Part shown: piece by piece, positions 33,141 through 41,349 of the stretch
Layout of the letters: every line of letters starts with the position of its first letter
How positions within the stretch are numbered: the first letter of the stretch is position 1
Assembly: GCF_050496545.1 (NCBI RefSeq)
Contig: NZ_JBNVZV010000004.1
Span: 62,001 to 126,000, forward strand
DNA length: 64,000 nt
Reading direction: 5' to 3'
From: Phycicoccus avicenniae_A
Lineage (GTDB): Bacteria; Actinomycetota; Actinomycetes; Actinomycetales; Dermatophilaceae
Program-made: the position numbers and the translations under genes
Notes under the pieces: model-generated
Databases searched by the model: none
What the model was told of the DNA's origin: nothing
What the model saw: the letters and a program-made list of their open reading frames with translations, nothing else

Positions 33141-34793
33141 GTGCCCCAGCCCCAGCCCAAGGTCTCGGTCGTCGTCCCGGTCTACAACCCGGGCCCGAAC
33201 ATCCGCTTCCTCCTCGAGTCCCTCGAGGCGCAGAGCCTGCCGGCGGGCGAGTTCGAGGTGGTCTTCGTCGACGACGGCTCCACCGACGGCACCGGCGAGT
33301 CGCTGCGTGCCGAGTGCGAGCGCGCGCCCCACCTCACCTACACGCGGATCGAGAACTCGGGGTGGCCCGGTCGCCCGCGCAACGTCGGCACCGACCTCGC
33401 CCGCGGCGAGTACGTCTTCTACGCCGACAACGACGACGTCATCCCCGAGCGTGGCCTCGAGCTGATGCACGCCTTCGCCTCGGAGCACCGGGCCGACGTG
33501 CTCGTCGCCCGCGAGGTGGGCCGGGGCCGCATCGTGTCCAAGGAGGTGTTCCGGCGGGACGTGCCGGACGCCCGTCTCGGCCGCGACCCGATCCTCGGCA
33601 TCCTCACGCCGCACAAGCTCTACCGGCGCCAGTTCCTCGCCGACCACGGGATCCGGTTCCGGGAGGGGCGTTTCCGCCTCGAGGACCACCTCTTCAACAT
33701 CCAGTCCTTCGTCGCCGCCGAGCGCATCGCCGTCTACGCCGGCTTCCCCTGCTACGTCTGGACCAAGCGCAAGGACCCCGACGGCAGCACCAACGCGTCC
33801 TACGACGAGTGGTCGGGTGCCGACTACTACCTGAGCAGCCTGCACGCGACGTTGCGCGTGGTCCACGACGCCGTGCCCGACGCGGAGCTGCGGGACCGCC
33901 TGCTCGCGCACTGGTACGACACGAAGATGCTCATGCGGCTCACCGACAAGCGCTTCCTCAAGTACACGCCGGAACGCCGTCGCGAGCTCTTCGACGCCAT
34001 CGGCGAGCTGACCGCGAGCACCGTCCCACCGTCGGTGGACCAGCACCTGCCGGTGCGCGTCCGGATGCGCTCCGCGCTGCTGCGGGCGGGTGACCTCGAC
34101 GCGCTCGAGCCGCTCGCGGAGTCCGACGTCGACGTCGTCGGGCGGCTCGTGACCACCGGGGTCGGGACCTCGCAGGACGCGGTCACCTTCTCGGTGACCA
34201 TGACCATGGAGCACCGCGACGGACGGCCGCTGGCCTTCGAGGCCGACGACGACCGGCTCCTGCTGTGCGTGCCCGCGGGCACCCCCGACGTCGTGCGCCG
34301 CCCGGAGGTCCGCGACGCCACCCGCGACGTCGCCGCGGCCCGGTTCGACGGCCTCGTCGTCGAGCGCGGCAGCCTCGACGAGCGGTTCGTCGACACCACC
34401 GGCGAGGTGCGCGCGGAGCCGCTCGCGGGCGACCCCGGGTCCCTCGTCGTACGCGGCACCGGCACGGCCACGCTCACCGGGGCGCTGCTGCGCGAGCTCG
34501 CCCCCACCGAGCCGCTCGACCTCAAGGTCCGCCTCTGGGTCGGCGGGTGGTCGATGATCCGGCGGCTCGCCGCGCCCGAGGGAGCGGAGCCGGGCGCGGT
34601 CCTCGCGAGCACCGGGGAGGGCGAGCGCCGCATCGAGCTGTACGTCACCGAGCACGGCAACCTCAGCGTGCGCCACGGCGTGCACCGCCCGAAGGCCCCG
34701 CGCCCCCCGCAGCAGCCCACCGGCGTCCGGGCCGTGCTGGCCCGTCACCCGCGGGTGCGGCGCGTGGTCAGGGCGCTGCTCGGACGCGGCTGA
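33141..34793 (+). CDS. GT2 glycosyltransferase, TarS-like teichoic-acid glycosyltransferase
   Basis: 550 aa. The GT-A domain (about 1-220) has KVSVVVPVYNPG, VVFVDDGSTDGT, NSGWPGRPRNVG, YVFYADNDDVIPE with the D-x-D site, and EDHLFNIQSFV. The NSGxPGxPRNV and EDxLF phrases are as in TarS, which adds beta-GlcNAc to poly-ribitol phosphate. A helical connector follows, then a C-terminal beta-rich region (about 370-520) that may correspond to the TarS trimerisation or polymer-binding domains. GTG 33141 is 18 bases after the CDP-ribitol gene stop; a CTG overlap start is possible but rare. Adjacency to CDP-ribitol synthesis supports decoration of ribitol teichoic acid. Donor sugar inferred. Confidence 0.8.
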   Translation: MPQPQPKVSVVVPVYNPGPNIRFLLESLEAQSLPAGEFEVVFVDDGSTDGTGESLRAECERAPHLTYTRIENSGWPGRPRNVGTDLARGEYVFYADNDDVIPERGLELMHAFASEHRADVLVAREVGRGRIVSKEVFRRDVPDARLGRDPILGILTPHKLYRRQFLADHGIRFREGRFRLEDHLFNIQSFVAAERIAVYAGFPCYVWTKRKDPDGSTNASYDEWSGADYYLSSLHATLRVVHDAVPDAELRDRLLAHWYDTKMLMRLTDKRFLKYTPERRRELFDAIGELTASTVPPSVDQHLPVRVRMRSALLRAGDLDALEPLAESDVDVVGRLVTTGVGTSQDAVTFSVTMTMEHRDGRPLAFEADDDRLLLCVPAGTPDVVRRPEVRDATRDVAAARFDGLVVERGSLDERFVDTTGEVRAEPLAGDPGSLVVRGTGTATLTGALLRELAPTEPLDLKVRLWVGGWSMIRRLAAPEGAEPGAVLASTGEGERRIELYVTEHGNLSVRHGVHRPKAPRPPQQPTGVRAVLARHPRVRRVVRALLGRG

Positions 34794-34796
34794 GCG

Positions 34797-36590
34797 TCAG
34801 GGGCGCGACCCCGTGCGAGCGGCCGCGGCCTGGACCCGCTGGCGGGTCGTGACCGCCTCGACGGCCGCGTCGATCGCGGCGTCGAAGCGGGCCACGGGGT
34901 CGCCGGAGGTGTCCCCGAGCAGGTGCGCGGCGGTGGCGGCGCGCTCGGCGGCGTACCGGTCCCGACCCCGCGCGTCCTCGACCGCCTCGCGCACGCCCGA
35001 GCCGTCACCGGTGAGGATCCAGGCACCCCGGGCCGAGGGGAAGGCCAGCCGGAACTCCTCCACCGCACCGCCGCTGGGGTCGGTGACGACGTAGGGCTTG
35101 CCGGAGGCGAGGAAGTCGGTGATGACGCTGGAGATGTCGCTGACGAGCACGTCGGCCCGGTTGAAGGCGGCGTACAGGCCCTCCGTGGACTCGACCACCT
35201 CGTGCGGACCGCCGGCGGAGCGCACGAGGCGCAGCAGGCGCTGGACCTCGGCGCCGAACGCGGGGTCGTCGGTCCCGGTGCCGGGGTGGGGCTTGAAGAG
35301 GACCCGGACGCGGGGCATCGCGAGCAGGGTCTCGAGGATCCCGGCCCCCTGCGCCAGCACCGACGAGTACTGCCAGGTGGCGAAGAACCCCTCGCGGGTC
35401 GGTGCGTAGAGGACCGTGGTCAGCGCCTCGGTGTCGACGTCCTCGTCGTCGTCCTCCGCCCGGGCGATGACCCGCTCGATCTCGGCGAGCTGGGGCCGCC
35501 CGATCTCGCGGATCTGGTCGTCACGGACCCCGACCTGCTCCACGTGGTAGCGCTCGCGGGCGGCGGGACCGCTGACCCAGGCCTCGTCGAAGATGCGGGT
35601 CAGGGTCGTCGCGCTCCCGCCCTTGTCGCTGTCGCCGTGCCCGACGAAGACGTCGACGATGCCCGGCACCCGGATGAGGTGGTAGTTCGTCGCGACGTTC
35701 GAGGGGTACATCGCGAGCCGGACCGAGGGGGGCACGACGCGCTCGATGTCGGTGGCCGCGGTGACGCAGACGAGGGGCAGGCGGGTCGTCTCGACGAGGT
35801 CGGCGTTGTACTGCTCACGGGCCAGGACGACGACCCGCCGGTCGAGCTGCTCGAGCACCGGCATCCAGACGTTGGCGATGTAGCCGACCGCCTCGGGCCG
35901 GCTGTAGTAGAAGACCACCTCGGCGTCGAGCTCGGCGAGCCGCTCGCCGACGAGGGTGGCCAGCCGGGTCGGGCCGGGCTCGCGGCGCACGCGCAGGGCG
36001 TCGGTGACCGCCAGGGCGGTGAGCGCCGCCGCGACGGCGACGGCGAGGCCGCACCCGGCCCAGAGCACCTCGAGGGAGGCGCCGAGAGCCCGGGCGGCCG
36101 CGACCGCGGAGAGGAGGACGAGCACGACGGAGAGCACGACGTCGCGGGCGCCGAGCAGCCCGGGTGCGAGCGGTCGGGCCACGCCGGCCGCGGGGACGTC
36201 GAGGTTGCGCCACGAGACCCGCTGCTCGCGCCGGAGCACCGTGTCGTGGCGCAGCACCTCGGTGGCGCCGCGCAGCAGCCAGACCAGGCCCACCGCCCCG
36301 GCGAGCACGAGGAAGGCGTCGCGGTCGGTGCCGAGCCACACCGCGGCGAAGCCGACGAGGAGGGCGTCGCGCGCGCCGGCCCGCACCGTCGCACCGACCT
36401 GCGCGGACTCCAGCGAGCGCAGGACCGGCGGGCGGCGCTGCAGGGCCGCCTCGACGACGACGGCGACCAGGGCCGCCGCGACCAGGAGCGGGCCGCCGGC
36501 GGCCGGCGTGCCCGAGAGCAGCAGCGCGAGCACGCCGAGGAGGAGCCCGGCGGCGGTGACGGCGAGCAGGGGGAGGACGTCGCGTCTCAC
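34797..36590 (-). CDS. Membrane-anchored TagB/TagF-like polyol-phosphate transferase, paralogue 1
   Basis: 597 aa. The first about 230 residues contain some six hydrophobic segments (for example LPLLAVTAAGLLLGVLALLL and DVVLSVVLVLLSAV) with a loop VSWRNLDVPAAG. The rest is a glycerophosphotransferase domain: YPSNVATNYHLIR, VFVGHGDSDKGG, VLYAPTREG, VLFKPHPGTGT, VSDISSVITDFLASGKPYV. GTG 36590 overlaps the upstream paralogue's stop as GTGA. Classical TagB/F enzymes lack such a membrane domain, so the chain may be fixed at the membrane next to the TagGH exporter. It converges on the TarS-like gene with 3 bases between. Confidence 0.82.
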   Translation of the reverse strand: MRRDVLPLLAVTAAGLLLGVLALLLSGTPAAGGPLLVAAALVAVVVEAALQRRPPVLRSLESAQVGATVRAGARDALLVGFAAVWLGTDRDAFLVLAGAVGLVWLLRGATEVLRHDTVLRREQRVSWRNLDVPAAGVARPLAPGLLGARDVVLSVVLVLLSAVAAARALGASLEVLWAGCGLAVAVAAALTALAVTDALRVRREPGPTRLATLVGERLAELDAEVVFYYSRPEAVGYIANVWMPVLEQLDRRVVVLAREQYNADLVETTRLPLVCVTAATDIERVVPPSVRLAMYPSNVATNYHLIRVPGIVDVFVGHGDSDKGGSATTLTRIFDEAWVSGPAARERYHVEQVGVRDDQIREIGRPQLAEIERVIARAEDDDEDVDTEALTTVLYAPTREGFFATWQYSSVLAQGAGILETLLAMPRVRVLFKPHPGTGTDDPAFGAEVQRLLRLVRSAGGPHEVVESTEGLYAAFNRADVLVSDISSVITDFLASGKPYVVTDPSGGAVEEFRLAFPSARGAWILTGDGSGVREAVEDARGRDRYAAERAATAAHLLGDTSGDPVARFDAAIDAAVEAVTTRQRVQAAAARTGSRP

Positions 36591-38380
36591 CGGGCCCCCT
36601 CCCGCCCGGCCTGCAGCGCGTGGTCGTGGCGCGCCGCGGCCCGCAGGCACGCGGCGTCGACCTCGTCGGCGAAGACCCCGACGGGGTCGGCGGACGGCTC
36701 GCCGAGGAAGTACGTGGCGAGGCGCTCGCGGCGCTCGCGCAACGGGTCGGTGGTGACGGCGGCGCGCACCTCCTCGACGACCCGACCGCTGCCCCGCGCG
36801 AGCAGCGGGCCGCCCGAGGTCGAGGGGAAGTCGTGCTGCATCGTCTCGGGGTCCAGCCCGCGAGGGTTGGTCACGACGTACGGCTTGCGCGAGGCGAGGA
36901 AGTCCGCGACGACGCTCGAGACGTCGGCGACGAGGACGTCACAGGTGTTGAAGGCGTCGTAGAGGGCCTCCGGGCCGGGCCCGACGAGGACGCCGCGCGG
37001 CGAGCGGCGCACCATCTCGGTGACCTGGGCGCGTCCCGCCGCGGCGTCGGAGCGGCGGTTGCCGGTGGCGGGGTGCGGCTTGAACAGGACCCGGATGGGC
37101 GGCTCGGCCCGCAGCAGCTCGCGGACCAGCTCGACACCCATCGACGCGACCGAGGAGTAGTCGACGTCGTCGAAGTTGCCCTCCCACGTGGGGGCGTACA
37201 GGACGGTGACCTGGTCGGTGGCCGGCTGGGCGGGGCGCAGCGCGACGTGCGCGAGCTGGGGGCGCCCGACGACGAGGAGCTGGTCGGGGCGCACGCCCTC
37301 GCCCTTGGTGAGGTAGCGGTCGCAGGCGGCCTGCCCCGCGACCCAGATCTCGTCGAAGACCCGGTGCAGGGGGCTGTAGGTGACCGCCTTGTCGCCGTCG
37401 CCGTGGTTGATGAACACGTGCCGCACGCCGGGCAGCCGGATCATGTGGTTGTTGCGGATGACGGTCGTGGGGTAGAGCGCCACGAGGACCGAGTCGGTGT
37501 GGACGTACTCGACCTGGGTGGCGCTGGTCGTGACCACGAGGGGGAGCGTCGAGGGCAGCAGGTCCTCGAGGTGGTGGCGCTCGCGGATGACGACCAGGAC
37601 CCTGCGGCGCACCCTCTCGAGGGCCTCGAGCCAGACGTTGAGCTGGTAGGTCGTACCGACCGGGCCGCTGAAGTAGACGACGACCTCGGGGGCGTACTCC
37701 TCGAGCGCCGTCCGCAGCCGGGCGTTGTCCTGCCTCGCCGAGGGCAGGTGCCGCACGGCGAGGCTGCGACGCACGCCCGCGGCCAGGCAGGCGAGCAGGG
37801 CGAGGAGGGTGAGCACCGCCCCGACGACGAGGACGACGTCGCCGGCCCCCGCGACGACACCCCACAGCCCGAGCACGACGAAGACGTCGCTCGCGAGGAG
37901 CACGACGCGGCCGCGCAGCGGACCGATGGCGGGCAGGATCGGGGGCAGGCGGAGCGGGCCCTCGCGCTCGCCGTCGACGTCGAGGTTCCGCCAGGCGATG
38001 CGGCCCCGGCGCACCGAGGCGTGGTGGCTCGTGAGGACCCGGTAGCCCAGGTGGGCAGCGGGGACGGCCAGCACGGTGAGCACGACGAGGGTGACGACCG
38101 GGGCCGGGGGAGCGGTGGCCAGCAGCCAGGCGAGGACCGCCACGGCGTCGCGGAGCATGGCGCGCTGCAGGGGGGCCATCTCGCGGTCGGCCAGCCAGGC
38201 GGCCACCCGGGGGTCACCGGCCTGCACGAGGGCGTCACCGACGTAGATCGCGAGGACGGCGAGCAGGCCGACCGCGGGCAGGTCGAGGACGGCCACGGTG
38301 CCCGCGACGACGACCGCGAGGGCCCAGAGGAGGGCGCCGACGGCGGCGGTGCGGACCGCGGGGTCCCGCAGGGACTGCAT
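36587..38380 (-). CDS. Membrane-anchored TagB/TagF-like polyol-phosphate transferase, paralogue 2
   Basis: 597 aa, the same length and layout as its neighbour: hydrophobic N-terminal half with an IAWRNLDVDGE loop, then YPTTVIRNNHMIRLPGVRHVF, INHGDGDKAV, VLYAPTWEGN, VLFKPHPATGN and VADVSSVVADFLASRKPYV. The pair is evidently a tandem duplication that has diverged. The second-motif histidine is kept (NHGDGDK against GHGDSDK). ATG 38380 has GAGAGG upstream. It is divergent from TagG across 143 bases containing an 11-bp hairpin. The two copies may use different polyols (glycerol, ribitol) or work as primer and extender; neither can be decided from sequence. Confidence 0.82.
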   Translation of the reverse strand: MQSLRDPAVRTAAVGALLWALAVVVAGTVAVLDLPAVGLLAVLAIYVGDALVQAGDPRVAAWLADREMAPLQRAMLRDAVAVLAWLLATAPPAPVVTLVVLTVLAVPAAHLGYRVLTSHHASVRRGRIAWRNLDVDGEREGPLRLPPILPAIGPLRGRVVLLASDVFVVLGLWGVVAGAGDVVLVVGAVLTLLALLACLAAGVRRSLAVRHLPSARQDNARLRTALEEYAPEVVVYFSGPVGTTYQLNVWLEALERVRRRVLVVIRERHHLEDLLPSTLPLVVTTSATQVEYVHTDSVLVALYPTTVIRNNHMIRLPGVRHVFINHGDGDKAVTYSPLHRVFDEIWVAGQAACDRYLTKGEGVRPDQLLVVGRPQLAHVALRPAQPATDQVTVLYAPTWEGNFDDVDYSSVASMGVELVRELLRAEPPIRVLFKPHPATGNRRSDAAAGRAQVTEMVRRSPRGVLVGPGPEALYDAFNTCDVLVADVSSVVADFLASRKPYVVTNPRGLDPETMQHDFPSTSGGPLLARGSGRVVEEVRAAVTTDPLRERRERLATYFLGEPSADPVGVFADEVDAACLRAAARHDHALQAGREGAR

Positions 38381-38412
38381 GGGGCTGGAACCTCTCGGAG
38401 GGGTCGGGTCGG

Positions 38413-38440
38413 GCCGTCCCCGATGGTAGTCGGGGACGGC
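38413..38440. promoter_or_regulatory. Perfect 11-bp inverted repeat in the tagG divergent promoter region
   Basis: GCCGTCCCCGA and TCGGGGACGGC flank a 6-base loop, located between the divergent starts at 38380 and 38524 and about 37 bases upstream of the tagG -10 candidate. It could be a shared operator or a 5'-leader hairpin of the minus-strand gene. Confidence 0.5.
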
Positions 38441-38476
38441 GACCGCCTCCTCCGCGGGCGGACCCCCGACGCCGGG

Positions 38477-38482
38477 TAGCGT
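38477..38482 (+). promoter_or_regulatory. -10 element TAGCGT for tagG
   Basis: TAGCGT lies 41 bases before ATG 38524. Unlike the leaderless genes, this one has a GAGGAG Shine-Dalgarno just before the ATG, so a short leader is expected. Confidence 0.4.
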
Positions 38483-38523
38483 GTCCCGTCGGCACCCGCC
38501 ACCCCGAGCACCCCCGAGGAGCC

Positions 38524-39333
38524 ATGGAACTCGTTCGCCGCACCCGCGCGCTGTGGGAACGCCGGAGCGTCCTGTCGACCCTCGTGGTGCGGGACCTGCG
38601 GGTCCGCTACGCGCGCAGCGCCCTCGGCTACGTCTGGACCGTCCTCGACCCGCTCCTGATGTCGCTCATCTACTTCGTCGTCTTCGTCTACATCCTCAAG
38701 CGGGGCGACCTCGGCCACCAGCCCTACTTCCTCTTCCTCGTCATCGGCCTGCTCAGCTGGCAGTGGTTCTCCGCCTCCCTCACCGACACGAGCCGGGCCC
38801 TGCTCTCCGAGGCCAAGCTCGTGCGCTCGACCAACCTGCCGCGCGAGATCTGGGTGGTGCGGGTCATCGCCAGCAAGGGCGTGGAGTTCCTCTTCTCGCT
38901 GCCGGTGCTGCTGGCCTTCCTGCTGTTCTACCTGGTGCGCGGAGACGCCCACCTCAACGGCTGGCTGGTGATGTTCCCGCTGGCCATCGTGGTGCAGGCC
39001 GTCTCGCTGCTCGGGCTGGGGCTGATCCTGGCGCCGATCACGGTGCTGGTCACCGACATGCAGCGCGTCGTGCGGATCGTCCTGCGGATGCTCTTCTACG
39101 CGACGCCCGTCATCTACACGACGCACCTCGTCCCCGAGCCGTACGACAAGATCACCTGGCTCAACCCGCTGACGGGCGTCCTGGAGATGATGCGGGCCGG
39201 CTTCTTCCGCCACGACCGCTACGCCATCGTCTGGGGCTCGATCGCCACCGCCGCGGTCGTCTCCGTCGTCCTGCTCGTCGTGGGCGTCACCGTCTTCCGC
39301 CGGCTCGAGCGTCCCGTCCTCAAGGAGATCTGA
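38524..39333 (+). CDS. tagG: Teichoic-acid ABC exporter permease (TagG/Wzm)
   Basis: 269 aa ABC-2 type permease with six hydrophobic segments. VVRDLRVRYARSALGYVWTVLDPLLMSLIYFVVF is the typical cytoplasmic coupling helix plus TM1; LVRSTNLPREIWVV and WLNPLTGVLEMMRAGFF are conserved in the TagG/KpsM/RfbA group. With the following ATPase it exports undecaprenyl-linked polymer. The ATG has GAGGAG at a good distance. The stop overlaps the tagH ATG (TGATG). Its place after the polymerases indicates that the cargo is the teichoic acid made by this locus. Confidence 0.92.
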   Translation: MELVRRTRALWERRSVLSTLVVRDLRVRYARSALGYVWTVLDPLLMSLIYFVVFVYILKRGDLGHQPYFLFLVIGLLSWQWFSASLTDTSRALLSEAKLVRSTNLPREIWVVRVIASKGVEFLFSLPVLLAFLLFYLVRGDAHLNGWLVMFPLAIVVQAVSLLGLGLILAPITVLVTDMQRVVRIVLRMLFYATPVIYTTHLVPEPYDKITWLNPLTGVLEMMRAGFFRHDRYAIVWGSIATAAVVSVVLLVVGVTVFRRLERPVLKEI

Positions 39334-40085
39334 TGGCGTCCCCGGTCATCTCCGTCGACGGCCTCGGCATCGAGTTCTACCGCTCCCGCCGCCGCCGGAT
39401 GCAGGTGCGCGAGATGCTCTTCCGCGGTCGCAGCGGGGCACCCCGCGAGACCTTCTGGGCGCTGCGCGACGTCTCCTTCGAGATCATGCCCGGCGAGGCC
39501 GTCGGCGTCGTCGGCGGCAACGGCGGCGGCAAGTCGACGCTGCTGAAGATGCTCGCCGGGGTGCTGCTGCCGGACGAGGGCACCGTCACCGTCGAGGGTG
39601 GCGTCGCCCCGCTCATCGAGCTGACCGGTGGGTTCGTCGGCGAGCTGACCGCCCGCGACAACATCTACCTCATGGGAGGGCTGCACGGCCTGGACAAGGC
39701 GACCATCGAGGAGCGCTTCGACGAGATCGTCGACTTCGCCGGGCCGCAGGTCCGCGACGGCCTCGACACGCCCTACCGGCACTTCTCCTCGGGGATGAAG
39801 GTCCGCCTCGGCTTCGCCGTCGTCACGACCCTCGACGAGCCCATCGTGCTCGTCGACGAGGTCCTCGCCGTCGGCGACCGTGCCTTCCGCGAGAAGTGCT
39901 ACGACCGGATGGAGGGCCTGCTCGCCGAGGGGCGCACGCTCTTCCTCGTCAGCCACAGCGAGAAGGACCTGCGCCGCTTCGGTGACCGCGCCCTGTACCT
40001 GCGCTCCGGCCGGCTCGTCATGGACGGCTCGATGGACGAGGTGCTCACCCAGTACAACGAGGACCAGGGGACCACCGGGTCCTGA
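39333..40085 (+). CDS. tagH: Teichoic-acid ABC exporter ATPase (TagH/Wzt)
   Basis: 250 aa. Walker A is GGNGGGKST, the signature is FSSGMKVRLGFAV (the Wzt/TagH version of LSGGQ) and Walker B/switch is VLVDEVLAVGD with SHS as the H-loop. There is no C-terminal carbohydrate-binding extension, so export probably does not need a chain-end cap as in some Wzt proteins. The ATG overlaps the tagG stop. An N-terminal segment IEFYRSRRRRMQVREMLF is the usual extra region of this subfamily before the core domain. Converges on the DUF2304 gene with 18 bases between. Confidence 0.93.
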   Translation: MASPVISVDGLGIEFYRSRRRRMQVREMLFRGRSGAPRETFWALRDVSFEIMPGEAVGVVGGNGGGKSTLLKMLAGVLLPDEGTVTVEGGVAPLIELTGGFVGELTARDNIYLMGGLHGLDKATIEERFDEIVDFAGPQVRDGLDTPYRHFSSGMKVRLGFAVVTTLDEPIVLVDEVLAVGDRAFREKCYDRMEGLLAEGRTLFLVSHSEKDLRRFGDRALYLRSGRLVMDGSMDEVLTQYNEDQGTTGS

Positions 40086-40103
40086 GGTCCGGGCCCTCCC
40101 GGG

Positions 40104-40478
40104 TCAGACGGTCGGGGGCGCCGGTGGGGTGGGTCGCTCGCCCTGCTCCGACGTCGCGGAGTCGAGGGCGATGCGCCGCGCGAGGCGGGTGTAGTTCGTC
40201 TCGAGCTCGCGGTAGCGCAGGTAGGTCGTCACGGTGAACGACAGGAACGCGACGACGAGGGCGTAGAGGACGAGGTCGGTGCCTCGGCCGACCCCCACGA
40301 TGCGGGCCAGCCGGCTCCACACGTCGGGGAAGAGGATCGAGATGGCCGCGAACCCGGCGAAGAGCAGCAGGCCGATGCGGCGGATCGCCTGGGCCCGGGC
40401 GCCGCGCGAGCGGAACATCCGCGCCACCACCGCGATGACGACGGCGATCAGCAGGACCTGGATGAGGACCATCTTCAT
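40104..40478 (-). CDS. DUF2304 small membrane protein
   Basis: 124 aa with three hydrophobic segments (VLIQVLLIAVVIAVVARMF, IGLLLFAGFAAISILF, LVLYALVVAFLSFTVTTYLRYREL) and a proline-rich tail; this is the DUF2304 pattern. DUF2304 proteins are typically next to a dolichol-phosphate-mannose-synthase-like GT2 and may assist or flip its lipid-linked product. That arrangement holds here: ATG 40478 overlaps the GT2 stop as ATGA. The function of the family is not established. Confidence 0.82.
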   Translation of the reverse strand: MKMVLIQVLLIAVVIAVVARMFRSRGARAQAIRRIGLLLFAGFAAISILFPDVWSRLARIVGVGRGTDLVLYALVVAFLSFTVTTYLRYRELETNYTRLARRIALDSATSEQGERPTPPAPPTV

Positions 40479-41161
40479 CGCAGGATCAGCTCCACGAGGA
40501 TGTTGACGGAGTTCCACAGCGACTGGCCCTTGGAGCGGGCGTAGTCGGTGTAGAGGATGTGGACGGGGCTCTCGCCGTAGCGCACGTGCATCGCGCCGAT
40601 CTGCGCGACGATCTCGGACGCGTGGGCCATGCGGTTCTGGGTGATGTCGAGGCGCTCGACGACGTCGCGGCGCAGCACGCGCAGGCCGTTGTGGGCGTCG
40701 GTGAGCTTGGTGCCGGTCGTCATGTTCGTGTACCCGACGGCCAGCCGCAGCACGACCTTCTTGGCCCACCCCGGCGTCGTGCGGTCGTCGAGGAAGCGGG
40801 ACCCGAAGACGACCTGGAGGTCCTGGGCCCGGGCCTGCTCGAGCATCTCGAGGACGTCGGAGACCTGGTGCTGACCGTCGGCGTCGAAGGTGACGACCCA
40901 CTGCATCCCCGGTCGGCCGAGGGCGTACTCGAAGCCGGTCTGCAGGGCGGCGCCCTGCCCGAGGTTGACCGGGTGCCGGACGACGGCCGCACCGGCGCGG
41001 GCGGCCTGCTCGGCCCCGTCGTCGGCGGAGCCGTCGTCGACGACCACGACGTGCCGGAAGGTCGACCGTGCGTCGCGGACGACGTCGCCGATGACCTCCC
41101 CCTCGTTGAAGAGGGGGATGACGAGCCAGACGTCGTCGGTGGGTGTCGGGGCCGCGTTCAT
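40475..41161 (-). CDS. GT2 polyprenyl-phosphate glycosyltransferase (Dpm1-like)
   Basis: 228 aa, a soluble GT-A domain. VWLVIPLFNEGEVIGDVV, VVVVDDGSADDG, HPVNLGQGAALQTGFEYAL, VVTFDADGQH with the D-x-D site, and GSRFLDDRTTPG are dolichyl-phosphate mannose/glucose synthase signatures. It should attach a hexose to undecaprenyl phosphate for use outside the membrane. ATG 41161 is supported by TAGGCT 8 bases upstream. It is co-translated with the DUF2304 protein, the usual partner. A GT-C enzyme using the product could be one of the polytopic proteins in this window (29591-31513 or 50886-52916), but this is speculative. Confidence 0.87.
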   Translation of the reverse strand: MNAAPTPTDDVWLVIPLFNEGEVIGDVVRDARSTFRHVVVVDDGSADDGAEQAARAGAAVVRHPVNLGQGAALQTGFEYALGRPGMQWVVTFDADGQHQVSDVLEMLEQARAQDLQVVFGSRFLDDRTTPGWAKKVVLRLAVGYTNMTTGTKLTDAHNGLRVLRRDVVERLDITQNRMAHASEIVAQIGAMHVRYGESPVHILYTDYARSKGQSLWNSVNILVELILR

Positions 41162-41169
41162 CGGCACAC

Positions 41170-41175
41170 AGCCTA
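41170..41175 (-). promoter_or_regulatory. -10 element TAGGCT for the Dpm1-like gene
   Basis: TAGGCT lies 8 bases before ATG 41161, with no Shine-Dalgarno. Confidence 0.5.
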
Positions 41176-41261
41176 GGGGCCCGCCGCCCGTGCACCGAAA
41201 CCGGCGGATTCCCCGATCGCCGGGCGGGTCGCCGGGCCCCGGGTTAACCTGCCGGTGGTCG

Positions 41262-41276
41262 AGTGACCGTTGTGAC
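41262..41276. promoter_or_regulatory. MtrA-type direct repeat upstream of the PGRP amidase
   Basis: On the minus strand GTCACA-ACG-GTCACT is a 9-bp-period direct repeat matching the loosely conserved GTCACAgcg repeat described for MtrA. It sits 74 bases before ATG 41350 in the 188-base divergent region. A GGGTTAACC palindrome lies at 41241-41249. Confidence 0.5.
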
Positions 41277-41349
41277 GTGTGGGAAACCCTCCCGGTCGGC
41301 CGGCGGTCCTCGGTCGCGGCCCCCTGCACCGCTTCCCCGAGAGTCCGTC

